The notes under the pieces are model-generated. The model had not been told where the DNA came from. It was given only the letters and a program-made list of their open reading frames with translations, and made no database searches. Of a stretch of 64,000 bases of DNA, positions 16,967-27,900 are shown piece after piece. The stretch covers positions 62,001 to 126,000 of the forward strand of contig DATCTK010000049.1 of NCBI GenBank assembly GCA_036567985.1, read 5' to 3'. A program made the translations under genes and the position numbers. This stretch comes from SZUA-229 sp036567985 (GTDB taxonomy: Bacteria > Pseudomonadota > Gammaproteobacteria > SZUA-229). Within the stretch, counting starts at the first letter, position 1; each line of letters begins with the position of its first letter.

Positions 16967-16997
16967 TAATTAGTGGTTAAGCTAAACTAATGAGCGC
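16959..16997 (+). promoter_or_regulatory. Hairpin overlapping the SAH pseudoknot, candidate expression platform
   Basis: GCGCTCATTA (16959-16968) and TAATGAGCGC (16988-16997) form a perfect 10-bp stem. Its 5' arm shares GCGCT with the riboswitch pseudoknot strand, so the two structures should exclude each other. No T-run follows, and the metK ATG is still 108 bases away. How the hairpin would influence expression is inference. Confidence 0.55.
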
Positions 16998-17104
16998 AGT
17001 AAAGCATCGGCACATCTGCCAGCCTTTTCTTATCATTACTTAGCGTTAAACACCTTCGATTTAAGTCAGTCGCGCATTGGTATGGCTGCATTGAGGATAT
17101 TACT

Positions 17105-18265
17105 ATGTCGAATAGTCATTTATTTACGTCAGAATCCGTGTCCGAGGGACATCCGGACAAGGTCGCAGACCAGATTTCAGACGCCATTCTGGACGCCATA
17201 TTCGAACAGGACCCCAAAGCACGGGTGGCCTGTGAAACCCTGGTCAACACCGGCATGGTTGTACTGTCCGGCGAAATCACCACTGAAGCCTGGGTGGATA
17301 TGCAAACCATCGTGCGTGATACCGTGCGCAATATTGGTTACACCAGTTCAGAAATGGGCTTTGATGCCGATTCCTGTGCGGTGATCACCTCCATCGACAA
17401 ACAGTCACCGGACATCGCCATGGGCGTTGATGAAAGTGACGACCATGAGCAGGGTGCCGGTGACCAGGGCCTGATGTTTGGTTATGCCTGTAATGAAACC
17501 GACGTATTAATGCCCGCGCCCATCAGCTTTGCCCATAAGCTGGTAAAACGTCAGGCGGAAGTGCGCAAGAATGGCACACTGAGCTGGCTGCGTCCCGATG
17601 CGAAAAGCCAGGTGACTTTCCGTTATGAAGACGGCAAGCCGGTAGCGATCGACGCCGTGGTGTTATCAACCCAGCATTCACCGGATATCAGCCTGAGCGC
17701 ATTGCGTGAAGCAATTATGGATGAAGTGATCAAGCATGTATTACCAGACAACCTGATCAGCAAGGACACCAAGTTCTTTATCAACCCCACCGGTAAATTT
17801 GTTATCGGCGGCCCGGTCGGTGACTGTGGTTTAACCGGTCGCAAGATCATTGTTGACACCTATGGCGGCATGGCACGTCATGGCGGCGGCGCATTTTCTG
17901 GCAAGGATCCATCCAAGGTGGATCGCTCCGCCGCTTATGCCGGTCGTTACGTGGCAAAGAATATCGTTGCCGCAGGCCTGGCCGACAAGTGCGAAATTCA
18001 GGTGTCTTACGCAATCGGTGTAGCCGAGCCTACGTCCATTTCAGTGGAAACCTTTGGCACTGGCAAGATCTCCGATAGCCGTATAGTCGAGCTGGTGCGC
18101 GAGCACTTTAACCTCAAGCCGAAAGGGCTGATCCAGATGCTGGATCTGTTGCGTCCGATTTATGGTAATACTGCCGCATACGGGCACTTCGGTCGCACAG
18201 AAGACAACTTTACCTGGGAGCGCACTGACAAGGCTGATGCCCTGAAAGATGCGGCCGGACTTTAA
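17105..18265 (+). CDS. metK: S-adenosylmethionine synthetase
   Basis: 386 residues. Motifs are FTSESVSEGHPDKVADQISD at the N-terminus, GAGDQGLMFGYA for ATP binding, and the glycine-rich GGGAFSGKDPSKVDRSAAY loop. It makes SAM from methionine and ATP. It is the first gene after the SAH riboswitch and is followed 56 bases later by ahcY. ATG at 17105 is preceded by TGAGGA at good spacing. Confidence 0.98.
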   Translation: MSNSHLFTSESVSEGHPDKVADQISDAILDAIFEQDPKARVACETLVNTGMVVLSGEITTEAWVDMQTIVRDTVRNIGYTSSEMGFDADSCAVITSIDKQSPDIAMGVDESDDHEQGAGDQGLMFGYACNETDVLMPAPISFAHKLVKRQAEVRKNGTLSWLRPDAKSQVTFRYEDGKPVAIDAVVLSTQHSPDISLSALREAIMDEVIKHVLPDNLISKDTKFFINPTGKFVIGGPVGDCGLTGRKIIVDTYGGMARHGGGAFSGKDPSKVDRSAAYAGRYVAKNIVAAGLADKCEIQVSYAIGVAEPTSISVETFGTGKISDSRIVELVREHFNLKPKGLIQMLDLLRPIYGNTAAYGHFGRTEDNFTWERTDKADALKDAAGL

Positions 18266-18321
18266 ACCTTTTTAATTGCAATGCCTGAAGCCTTGCATAA
18301 CAGAACAGATCAGGAATTATT

Positions 18322-19731
18322 ATGAGTACAGAATTTACAGATTACAAAGTTGCCGATATTTCGCTCGCCGACTGGGGCCGCAAGGAAATTTCTATCGCGG
18401 AAATTGAAATGCCGGGCCTGATGGCATTGCGTGAAGAATACGCCGGTAAAAAACCCTTGGATGGCTGCCGCATTATGGGCAGTATTCACATGACCATTCA
18501 AACCGCGGTATTAATTGAAACCCTGGTTGAGCTGGGCGCGGAAGTACGCTGGGTATCCTGCAATATTTTCTCCACCCAGGATCACGCCGCCGCTGCTATC
18601 GCAGCCCGTGGCATTCCTGTTTTTGCCTGGAAAGGTGAAACCATTGAAGAGTACTGGTGGTGCACCGAGCAGGCACTGATGTGGCCTGATGGCAAACTGC
18701 CGAATATGATTCTGGACGATGGCGGTGACGCAACCCTGCTGGTACACAAGGGCGTTGAGTTTGAAAAAGCCGGTGCAGTACCTGCAACAAAAGACAGCGA
18801 TAACGAAGAATACAAGGCGATTCTGGATGTACTGCGTCGCACCATCAAGCCAGGCGAAACTGTGTGGGGTGATATTGCCGCCAGCGTTAAGGGCGTCACC
18901 GAAGAAACCACCACCGGTGTACACCGTTTATATGAAATGCAGGAAAAAGGTCAACTGCTGTTCCCTGCCATGAATGTTAACGATTCCGCTACCAAGTCGA
19001 AATTCGACAACCTGTATGGCTGCCGTGAATCACTCATCGACAGCATCAAGCGTGCGACCGATGTAATGATTGCCGGCAAGATTTGTGTTGTGCTGGGTTA
19101 TGGCGATGTGGGCAAGGGTTGTGCACAGGCCTATAAAGGCATGGGCGCAACGGTATGGGTAACCGAAATTGATCCGATCTGTGCACTGCAGGCGGCAATG
19201 GAAGGACACCGTGTGGTTGATATGAACGAGGCCTGCAAAATGGGTGATATATTTGTCACCACCACCGGCAACGTTAATGTAATCACACACGACCATATGC
19301 TGGCGATGAAAAATGAAGCGATTGTGTGCAATATCGGCCACTTCGATTCAGAAATTGATATCGCCTCACTGGAAAAATACGAGTGGGAAGAAATCAAGCC
19401 ACAGGTGGATCATGTTATTTTCCCGGATGGCAAGAAGATCATTATTCTGGCAAAAGGTCGCCTGGTAAATCTGGGTTGTGCAACCGGTCATCCGAGCTTT
19501 GTAATGTCGGCGTCTTTCACCAACCAGGTCATGGCGCAGATCGAGTTCTATACCAACGCTGAAGCCTACGAGAACAAGGTGTATATTCTGCCCAAGCATC
19601 TGGATGAAAAAGTTGCGCGACTGCATCTGACAAAGATCGGTGCACATCTGACCGAACTGACAAAGCAACAGGCGGAGTACATCAATGTACCGGTTGAAGG
19701 CCCTTACAAGCCAAACCATTACCGCTACTAA
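18322..19731 (+). CDS. ahcY: Adenosylhomocysteinase
   Basis: 469 residues, the long bacterial form with the internal insertion. It has the NAD-binding GYGDVGKGCAQAYKGMGA motif, HPSFVMSASFTNQV and the conserved C-terminus KPNHYRY that closes the neighbouring subunit's cofactor site. It splits SAH into homocysteine and adenosine, so it removes the ligand of the upstream riboswitch. It is the gene most often controlled by this riboswitch class. The ribosome binding site is AGGAAT. Confidence 0.98.
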   Translation: MSTEFTDYKVADISLADWGRKEISIAEIEMPGLMALREEYAGKKPLDGCRIMGSIHMTIQTAVLIETLVELGAEVRWVSCNIFSTQDHAAAAIAARGIPVFAWKGETIEEYWWCTEQALMWPDGKLPNMILDDGGDATLLVHKGVEFEKAGAVPATKDSDNEEYKAILDVLRRTIKPGETVWGDIAASVKGVTEETTTGVHRLYEMQEKGQLLFPAMNVNDSATKSKFDNLYGCRESLIDSIKRATDVMIAGKICVVLGYGDVGKGCAQAYKGMGATVWVTEIDPICALQAAMEGHRVVDMNEACKMGDIFVTTTGNVNVITHDHMLAMKNEAIVCNIGHFDSEIDIASLEKYEWEEIKPQVDHVIFPDGKKIIILAKGRLVNLGCATGHPSFVMSASFTNQVMAQIEFYTNAEAYENKVYILPKHLDEKVARLHLTKIGAHLTELTKQQAEYINVPVEGPYKPNHYRY

Positions 19732-19735
19732 TCGA

Positions 19736-19813
19736 GCAGTGAACCGCTGCTGACGCTAAAGCTCAGCATCACTGCCACACACACGCCGGGGCCGGCAAAA
19801 CCAGCCCTGGTGT
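19736..19813 (+). other. Structured ahcY-metF spacer
   Basis: GCAGTG (19736-19741) pairs with CACTGC (19770-19775) around an inner TGCTGA/TCAGCA hairpin (19748-19768). A second stem-loop follows: ACGCCGGGGC (19783-19792) with GCCCTGGTGT (19804-19813). The second is followed by TATTTAAA rather than a T-run. It may be a partial terminator or an RNA-processing site inside the operon; I cannot decide between them. Confidence 0.4.
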
Positions 19814-19869
19814 ATTTAAACGGGCGCAATTAAACGGTGTTTGTTGCGACCCATTAAAAAGCACAGATC

Positions 19870-20721
19870 ATGAAAAGCCAACAGAAACTCGAAAAGCAGT
19901 TCAGCTGTGAATTTTTTCCACCCAAGACAGAACAGGGTATGGAAAAGCTGTTCGCGACAGCAGAAACCCTGTCACAGCAAATTGATCCAAAATTTTTCTC
20001 TGTCACCTTCGGTGCCGGCGGCTCGACCCGGGAAACCACCTTCACCGCGGTTACCAGTCTGATGCAGCATACCGGCCGTGAGGTTGCGCCGCATCTGTCC
20101 TGTATCGGCTCCAGTAAGCAGCAGCTTAAGGACATTCTCGACGACTACCAGCAACAGGGTGTAAAACGTATTGTTGCTCTGCGCGGCGACCTGCCCTCAG
20201 GCACGGTTTCCCATGGTGACTTTACCCATGCCAATCAACTGGTGAGTTTTATTCGTGAAAACTACCAGGATCAGTTCAAGATAGAAGTGGCCGCCTACCC
20301 GGAAACCCATCCCCAGGCCGCATCAGCACACAAGGATCTGCAGCATTTTCAGCAGAAGGTAAACGCCGGTGCAGACTCCGCAATTACCCAGTATTTCTAC
20401 AATCTCGACAGTTATTTCTATTTTGTGGACGACTGTGAAAAAGCGGGTCTGGATTTACCCATCGTACCCGGCATTATGCCAATTACCAACTACAGTAACC
20501 TGGCCAGGTTTTCCGAAATGTGTGGCGCTGAAATACCACAGTGGCTCAGACGTAAACTTGAATCCTATGCGGACGATGCAGAATCCATCAAGGACTTTGG
20601 CGCCGAGTTTGTAACTTCCATGTGCCAGCGCCTGCTTGACATGGGCGCACCGGGGCTGCACTTCTATACCATGAACCAGTCGGAAGTCAGCCTGCGCATC
20701 TGGAACAACCTCAGCAAATAA
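19870..20721 (+). CDS. metF: 5,10-methylenetetrahydrofolate reductase
   Basis: 283 residues, a TIM barrel of the MTHFR family: CEFFPPKTEQGMEKLF near the start, FFSVTFGAGGSTRE, then VALRGDLP and the substrate segment GIMPITNYSNLARFSEMCGAEIP. It reduces methylene-THF to methyl-THF, the methyl donor for homocysteine methylation. With metK and ahcY it completes most of the activated methyl cycle; no methionine synthase is in the window. A 138-base structured spacer separates it from ahcY. Confidence 0.97.
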   Translation: MKSQQKLEKQFSCEFFPPKTEQGMEKLFATAETLSQQIDPKFFSVTFGAGGSTRETTFTAVTSLMQHTGREVAPHLSCIGSSKQQLKDILDDYQQQGVKRIVALRGDLPSGTVSHGDFTHANQLVSFIRENYQDQFKIEVAAYPETHPQAASAHKDLQHFQQKVNAGADSAITQYFYNLDSYFYFVDDCEKAGLDLPIVPGIMPITNYSNLARFSEMCGAEIPQWLRRKLESYADDAESIKDFGAEFVTSMCQRLLDMGAPGLHFYTMNQSEVSLRIWNNLSK

Positions 20722-20741
20722 TCATTTGCGATGCGCGCATT

Positions 20742-21485
20742 ATGAAACAGATTCGAATTTATCAGCACGCTGAACTGGCCAGTGGCAGTTCGGTGTCACT
20801 CGATAAAGTTGCCAGCAATCACCTGTTGCGTGTACTGAGATTACGACAGGGCGATGAATTTATCCTGTTTAATGGTAATGGCCGTGAATACCCGTCTAAA
20901 CTGCAAATTGCCGGCAAAACCGCCGTCGCGCAAATTTACAATGAGCTAGAAACCGCGCGGGAATCCTGTTTGCAACTGCATCTGTATCAGGGTATTTCAA
21001 AGGGCGAGCGCATGGACTTCGCCATACAGAAAGCGATTGAGCTAGGGGTTAGTGAAATCACACCGTTATTCTGTGAACGCACGGTAGTCAGTTTAAAAGG
21101 CGATCGCCTGGATAAAAAACTGCAACACTGGCAGGGCATTGCCATCAGCGCCTGCGAACAGTCAGGTCGTAACCATATTCCGCCGATTCATTCTGCACAG
21201 ACGTTTTCCCAGGCGCTTGCCGCAGATAGCACGCAACTCAGACTGATGCTTGAACCCACCGCAGATCAGCCACTTGCATCGCTGCAGCCCGAGAATAATG
21301 CAGTGAGCATTTACATTGGCCCGGAAGGTGGTTTTAGTGACAATGAAATTATCCAGGCACAAAATAGTGGCCTGCGAGGCATCAGTCTGGGGCCAAGAAT
21401 ACTGAGAACAGAAACCGCGGCACTGGCGGCAGTCACCGCCTGCCAGTTACTCTGGGGTGACCTGAGTGAAACGACTAACGACTAA
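20742..21485 (+). CDS. rsmE: 16S rRNA (uracil-1498-N3)-methyltransferase RsmE
   Basis: 247 residues. An N-terminal PUA-like domain includes ASNHLLRVLRLRQGDEF. A SPOUT methyltransferase domain follows, with GISKGERMDFAIQKAIELG, IGPEGGFSDNEI and LGPRILRTETAALAA forming the knotted SAM site. It uses SAM, so it fits the preceding SAM-supply genes, and it lies only 20 bases behind metF. The last residues ETTND and the stop are encoded by a GACTAACGAC repeat unit, so the tail is extended relative to what the family needs. It converges with chpC. Confidence 0.95.
   Translation: MKQIRIYQHAELASGSSVSLDKVASNHLLRVLRLRQGDEFILFNGNGREYPSKLQIAGKTAVAQIYNELETARESCLQLHLYQGISKGERMDFAIQKAIELGVSEITPLFCERTVVSLKGDRLDKKLQHWQGIAISACEQSGRNHIPPIHSAQTFSQALAADSTQLRLMLEPTADQPLASLQPENNAVSIYIGPEGGFSDNEIIQAQNSGLRGISLGPRILRTETAALAAVTACQLLWGDLSETTND
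21473..21482. repeat. GACTAACGAC repeat unit at the rsmE 3' end
   Basis: A single unit of the family seen at 255-313, 479-495 and 3461-3529, here overlapping the last codons of rsmE. The following TAA is the stop codon. Confidence 0.6.
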
Positions 21486-21488
21486 ATC

Positions 21489-21947
21489 CTAGCGCGTCAT
21501 TATTTGCTTAACAATGCTTTCCAGTTTTTCAAGATCGATCACACTGTAGCGCCTGTCCTCAACTATCAGCCGCTCTTCAATCGCGGGGTGGGTAATTTCA
21601 TCCTTGTCTTCCAGTATATCCTCTTCCTTTAATTCCATCACCGACGGCGCGCCCTGCACCAGTATCGAGATAAATGGAAACTTACGGTCGTCACCAATAG
21701 AAAACAGAATCGCCGCCTTAACCGAACCACTTGCCAGACTGGGCATGCGCACACCGCCCATGGCTTCAAATGAAATCAGCGGCACCGAATTACCACGCCA
21801 GTCGAGGTAACCCAGCATCCAGCCTGGTTTATTCGCCACGTTGATAATATTTTTAATCGGCACAATTTCCGCAACCGCCGCATTGGGCAGAAGAATTTCA
21901 TCCTCATTGATTTTCAGGGCGAGGCATTTGATTTGATCTTCAGACAT
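21489..21947 (-). CDS. chpC: CheW-like protein ChpC
   Basis: 152 residues forming one CheW-type SH3-like domain: LLPNAAVAEIVPI at the start, GYLDWRGNSVPLISFE in the middle and YSVIDLEKL near the end. By analogy with the Pseudomonas Chp system it is an accessory adaptor linking receptors to the ChpA kinase. Its ATG overlaps the chpA stop by one base (TAATG), so translation is coupled. It is last in the operon. PilI is the second CheW homologue. Confidence 0.85.
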   Translation of the reverse strand: MSEDQIKCLALKINEDEILLPNAAVAEIVPIKNIINVANKPGWMLGYLDWRGNSVPLISFEAMGGVRMPSLASGSVKAAILFSIGDDRKFPFISILVQGAPSVMELKEEDILEDKDEITHPAIEERLIVEDRRYSVIDLEKLESIVKQIMTR

Positions 21948-24900
21948 TAGCCAATCAACTCATAAATATTTTGCATCAGATCATCTTCCTGATAGGGCTT
22001 ACCGAGGTATTTATTTACACCGATTTCCATTGCCTTATCCCTGTGCTTGCTGCCGCTTCGCGAGGTAATCATAATAATCGGAAGGTCTTTCAGGCGCTCA
22101 TCATTACGCACATGGGTTGCCACTTCGTAACCATCCATCCTGGGCATTTCTATGTCGAGCAGCATTACATCCGGCATAACTTCCTGTAGCTGAGACACCG
22201 CATCTACACCATCTTTTGCCGTGATGACTTTCATATTATGACGTGCCAGCATACGCTCGGTAACTTTTCTGATGGTAATCGAATCATCCACCACCATAAC
22301 AATTTTCTCACGTTCTTCTTCCACCGGTGAGCTAGCCTGCTGATCAGCTTCCGCAGCTTCTGCTTCTGACAGGCTGATGATTGACCCGCCCAGTAACAGT
22401 GCATTAACTTCAAGAATCAGTACCACACGGCCGTCACCCAGTATGGTTGCGCCGGAAATGCCACGCACAGAATTTATCTGCTGACCAACCGGTTTTACGA
22501 CTATTTCACGGCGCCCAATCAGCTCATCCACATGCAGCGCGATACGCTGATCACCGGCCCTCGCCAGTAATAGAGGGAATAACTGACCCGACCTGGAGTA
22601 GTCCGGCTGTTGACCAGTTAACAGCCGACCCAGGTGTTTAAGCTCGTATTCACTGCCAGCAAACTGGTAATGGCTTTCACCACTATCGTAGAACTGTTGC
22701 AGTTCTGGACCGGACAGGCGCACCACCCCTTCAATACTGTTAAGTGGTACGGCGTAAATTTCTTCACCAACATTAACCAGTAGCGCGTGATTAATCGCCA
22801 GGGTTAATGGTAAACGCACTGTAAAGGTCGTTCCCTTGCCGCGCACGGTATCAATTTCCAGCACGCCACCCAGTTGTTTAATTTCGCTGTCTACCACGTC
22901 CATGCCCACGCCACGACCGGAAATCTGTGTGACTTTCTCTGCAGTACTGAAACCTGGTTGCATAATATACTGCAGCACATCGTGATCAGATACGGCATCC
23001 TCCGCCTTGATCATGCCTTTTTCAATCGCCTTGGCACGAATCGCTGTCGCATCTATTCCCTTGCCGTCATCCTTAACAATAATCACCACATCACCACCTT
23101 CGCGGTCAACGGTAATATTGAGGTGCCCGGTATCACTTTTACCAGCAGCGACACGCTCGGCAGGTTGTTCTATACCGTGTGACACGGCGTTACGCAGCAT
23201 GTGTTCCAGTGGTGCAATAATGCGATCCAGCACAGTCCGATCAACCTCGGCCGTTTCACCGATAATTTCCAGCTCAACTTCCTTGCCCAGTTCCCGTGCA
23301 GTCTGACGTACAATGCGGCGCAGTCTTGAGGCAAGACCACCAAAATGCACCATGCGTGTACGCATCAGGCCTTCCTGCAATTCGGTACTGACCCGTGACT
23401 CCTGCAATAACAGGGTTTCAGAGTCACGCACTTCCTCCGCCAGAATATCCTTGATGCTTTCGATGTCACCAACGGTCTCCTGCAAACTGCGGGAGATTTG
23501 CTGCATAGTGGAGAAGCGATCCATTTCCAGCGGATCAAAATGCTGATCATACTGGTCGGTTTCTTTTTCGTAGCGGGATAAAATCTGTGCTTCGGTTTCT
23601 ATCGACAGTTGACGCAACTGATCACGCAGACGTACAACAGTCTGCGCCATTTCTGACAGGTTGAAGGAGAAGTTGGAAATTTGCTGGCCCATACGTGCAT
23701 GGTACACGCTGACCTCACCGGCATGGTTAACCAGCTCGTTTAGCAGGTCGGATCTAACCCGCACCTGCTCGTTTGCCATTGCATCTTTAGGCGAAGTTTC
23801 TGCCGCGGTCTTTTTGGTACTGGTTTTCTCTAGAACCAACGATGATTTTTCATCAGCTACCTGATTTTCCGCCTGTGCATCACTGGCAGCACGCTCTGCA
23901 GACTGCAACTGATCCGGTGTCAGGCTTTCGACAGGCAAGGCTTCATTATTCGAAGGTTCTGTCTCAAATTCGACAGACTCATCCTCGGCTGCATCATCAC
24001 TCAATGCATCAAGATCAAACTCAATCGCATAGTCATCAGTTTCAGTGCTGTCACCAGTGTCATCACCTGGCGCAGCTTCATCAATCAGCTGCAGTGTGTC
24101 TTCATCACTGTCATCGGGAATCTCGAAGCCGAAATCCTCATCCAGTGCTTCATCTTCACTCAGCTCAATTTCGTAGGTTTCGTCCAGCGCTTGATCGTCG
24201 CTGGTGTCAGCGGAAAGGCCAGGCTCAGGCTCTTCCTCTTCATCGGTAAGTGACGGCGCAGGACGTGTTGAGGTTTCCTTGCCCTCACGTAAAGCATCGA
24301 TATGGGAAATCAGTGCCGCCGCCGTACTCATTGGCTCTCTTTCTTTTACCCTCACCAGCATATCAGAGAGCTGATCCAGCGAGTCGTGCAGTACATTCGA
24401 CATTTCCCTGGAGAATGGCACCTGCCCATCATTCACCGCGATAACCAGTGATTCAAGCGCATGGGTCAGATTACCCACTGGCCCCAGGTCCGCCATACGC
24501 GCGCCGCCCTTCAGGGTATGCAGATGGCGTTGCAGGTCCTGTACGCTGTCTTTATCGTTGAGGTCCGCATTCCAGCGCTGCAGGCTGTTTTCACAGCTGT
24601 CCAGCAACTCTTCAGCTTCTTCCAGAAAGATATCAACCAGTTCATCATCCACTTCATAATGGCTGATCATTTCGTCTTCGACAGCGGCTTCTACTGATTC
24701 AGGTGCCGCTGGTATTTCATCAACCGTTAACTGCTCCGGCTCTACTGAGTCTAACGGTTCACTCTGCGCGGCTGCGGCTGCAGCTGACAGTTTTGTATTT
24801 TCATTTGCGGTGACATCAATAATGTCATTAATTCGCTGCAGTAAAGCATCATCTGATTCAAGCAACTTGTTATTGCTCGTCAGCTGCTCCAGCATTTCCT

Positions 24901-27900
24901 CCACTTTCTGACTTACATCATCAATCAGCATGATGCCCGTGTCGGACAGGCTCAGATCCTGACGATCCTTATGCAGTTTCGCGTATCTATCCAGGCCACC
25001 ACAAAGCTCAGCAATTTGCTCGACCTCTGCTGTTTTCGCGCTGCCATAGAGTGTATGCAACGCGCGCAACAGGTCTGCATTGGCACTCATCTTTTCTGTG
25101 CCCTGGTAATGTAATTCAAGCAGCTCACGTATTTTTTCAAGATGACCACGGGATTCTTTTTTGAAGATATCCAGCAAGATCGGATCAATCGCCGCTTCCT
25201 GGGCCGGTTCTTCTGCCACATCACCCTGCGAAGATGGCGCTACTGCTTCATCTTCCTCAGCTGAAAAAACGTCATTACCGGATGCATCCTGTAAAGCTTC
25301 CAGCTCATCGGTCAGGTCGATATCAAACCCTTCGCCTGCATCGGACTCGTCTGTTTCATCGAATGAAAAATCCACATCTTCGGATGCTGGCTCTTCCAGC
25401 TCCAGCTGCAGCTCATCATCTGAAATATCCACCATCATTTCATCTTCTGAAATGTCTATGGCAGGGGCTTCGCTCTGATCCGAGCTCGCATCCATTTGCA
25501 GATCAATTTCCGCTTCTGCCCCTGTATCGACCGAGGCTTCATCCTGCAACACCAGGCCATCGTCCTCATTCAGCTCGAAGTCATCCTCCAACTGAATCTC
25601 ATCCGGTGTAATTTCAATGTCTATATCATCGGCGGATTCTGTATCGCTGCTTTCTAGCGTTTCCAGCTCATCCAGCTCCAGTGAAATACCACCGTCTACT
25701 GCATCCTCCTGCACCGGCGAAGACTCTGTTACCTCGGCTGTGGGCGTTTCAGTGGTTACTGTTTTTTTTGCTGTCGTCACAGCCGGCTTGTCTTCGGCTT
25801 TTTTTAACTGTGCAAGCACCGCTGCCCGATCAATCAGTTCATAGATATTCGGGATCGGCTCCTTGTTGCCTTTGAGTTGCTCAATCAGCTCAGGCAATAC
25901 CGCCAGTGCTTCATCCAGCAGGTCGAATACCTCCTGAGTCAGTGGGCGGGTTTTTTCGATGATCCGGTTGAGCATGCTCTCGAAATTCCAGGCAAACTCA
26001 CCTATCAGCTCCGCACCAATCAATCGTCCACTGCCTTTCAGCGTATGGAAAGAACGTCGCACCGTAACCATGGCATCTTCATTGCCATGATCTTTTGACC
26101 ACAAGGGCACCTGTTCATTTAAGGTATCCAGCACTTCCAGTGCTTCTTCAATAAATATTTCCAGTATTTCCTCATCGGCATCGTCGCTGATGATCTGGTA
26201 GCGTGCTTCTTCCTGTGCAGCGTTTTGTTCTGCACTGGCGGCAGGAGGGGCTTCGACCTGCTCTGTTTCCTGTCTAGCTGTATCGGACGCTGCTTCGCCT
26301 TGATCTACCGCAGTGTCTTTAATTTCTTCTGTGCTTGCCGCATCGATCCCGTACTGTTCCGTCTGTTCTTGCAGCCGTTCCGCCGAGGCATCACCGGCAC
26401 TCATCGAATGCTCAATGTCGGGGCGCCCTTCGAGTATCGACTCCAGATAGTATTCAACACTGGTCACTACATCGGCGATATCATTCTGTGTATCCGCATC
26501 GGGAGACATGCCGGCGTTTAGCATGACCTTTTCAATATAGTTGCGCACCGCATCTATCTGGTGCTTCAGCTTCTGCACCGGCAACATAAACATGGCGCCA
26601 TTCACCTGATCCAGGCGAGTCACAACCAGTTCGAGCAGACTTTTATCTTCGTTATTATCCAGGTAACTCAGTATCGCCTGCCTGGCATCGCTGAAGTCCT
26701 GCAGGCCTTCCTTAATAACTGCCGACAATACCGCCTGGTATTCAGAGTCAGGCATTTCAGCAAAGCCATCACGATCATCCTTACTGCTATCCGCACCACT
26801 GGTTGAGCGATTGGCAATAAAACTGTTCAGCTGAGATTCAACCGACAGCAGTACACCTGCCATATCCATAATCACTTCATCGGATGATTCGTGTTCACCG
26901 GCAATAATCTTGCTGACAATTTTCTGCTGCTCAATAACCTGTTCACGGGGCATACCCAGACCCAGCATTGACAGGGTATCGGCAATCTTTGCCAGCAGAT
27001 CCGGCAGGGACTTAAGTCGCGCCACGTCCTGTACATCACTGTGTACAAAAATTTCCAGCGCGTCCTTAACTTCCAGCAGGTCTTCACGAATACCGGACGA
27101 TACCGTGGATAACAATTCACTGTTCAAACCACCCATACCGGAGCGGGCTTCTTCCAGCTCGTTATCCGCAGGCAGTAATTGTTCAAGGCGGTAGGTGGCT
27201 TTAATATCCAGCACACGTGGCGACTGGGATTTTATGCGCGCCACATAATACAGCAGGTTTTTGAGTAATTCGGCAGGGACGTTGTCGACAAAATTTTCTT
27301 CGCCGGCATCAATCAGCTGTTTGATGCTGCGATCAACCTGACCCAGCAGGGTTTTGATACTGACATTGCTATCAATGCCGTTTGTGCTCAGGCCGTCGAC
27401 CAGTGCCGCGGCAATTGACCATACACGACGTGACGCAGCACTCGGTGAATTTTTTTCCAGCTCGGTCAGTACCGCCAGGATTCGCTTTAAGCTGGCAGCA
27501 ACTTTTTCGCCTTTAAACCAGCCCAGCAGGCCGATCTGGTAATGAGGTCTCAGCTTTTTTGCCGCAGCCTGTAAATCGCCCTGGCTGGCGCCACTAATCT
27601 GTTCGTCGGCACTGCTGTCGACATCGGGGAAGAACAGTACATTTTCAGAGAGCAGGCTGGCATTGCGTGATGCACGTAAATCATTCAGCAGAGGCAGCAG
27701 CACCATAGGCACGTCCTTGCTACCTGACTGCAGGCTTTCCAGGTAATCCGGCAACTGCAGCATGGAACGCATTAATACATCGTATGCGTCATCCACTTTT
27801 TTAATCTTGCCCTCGAGCAATGCTTCAGAAACTTTTTCCATTTCTTCAGCCAGCTGTGCCGCACCATATAACTCAACCATCTGCAAGGTGCCCTGCACCA

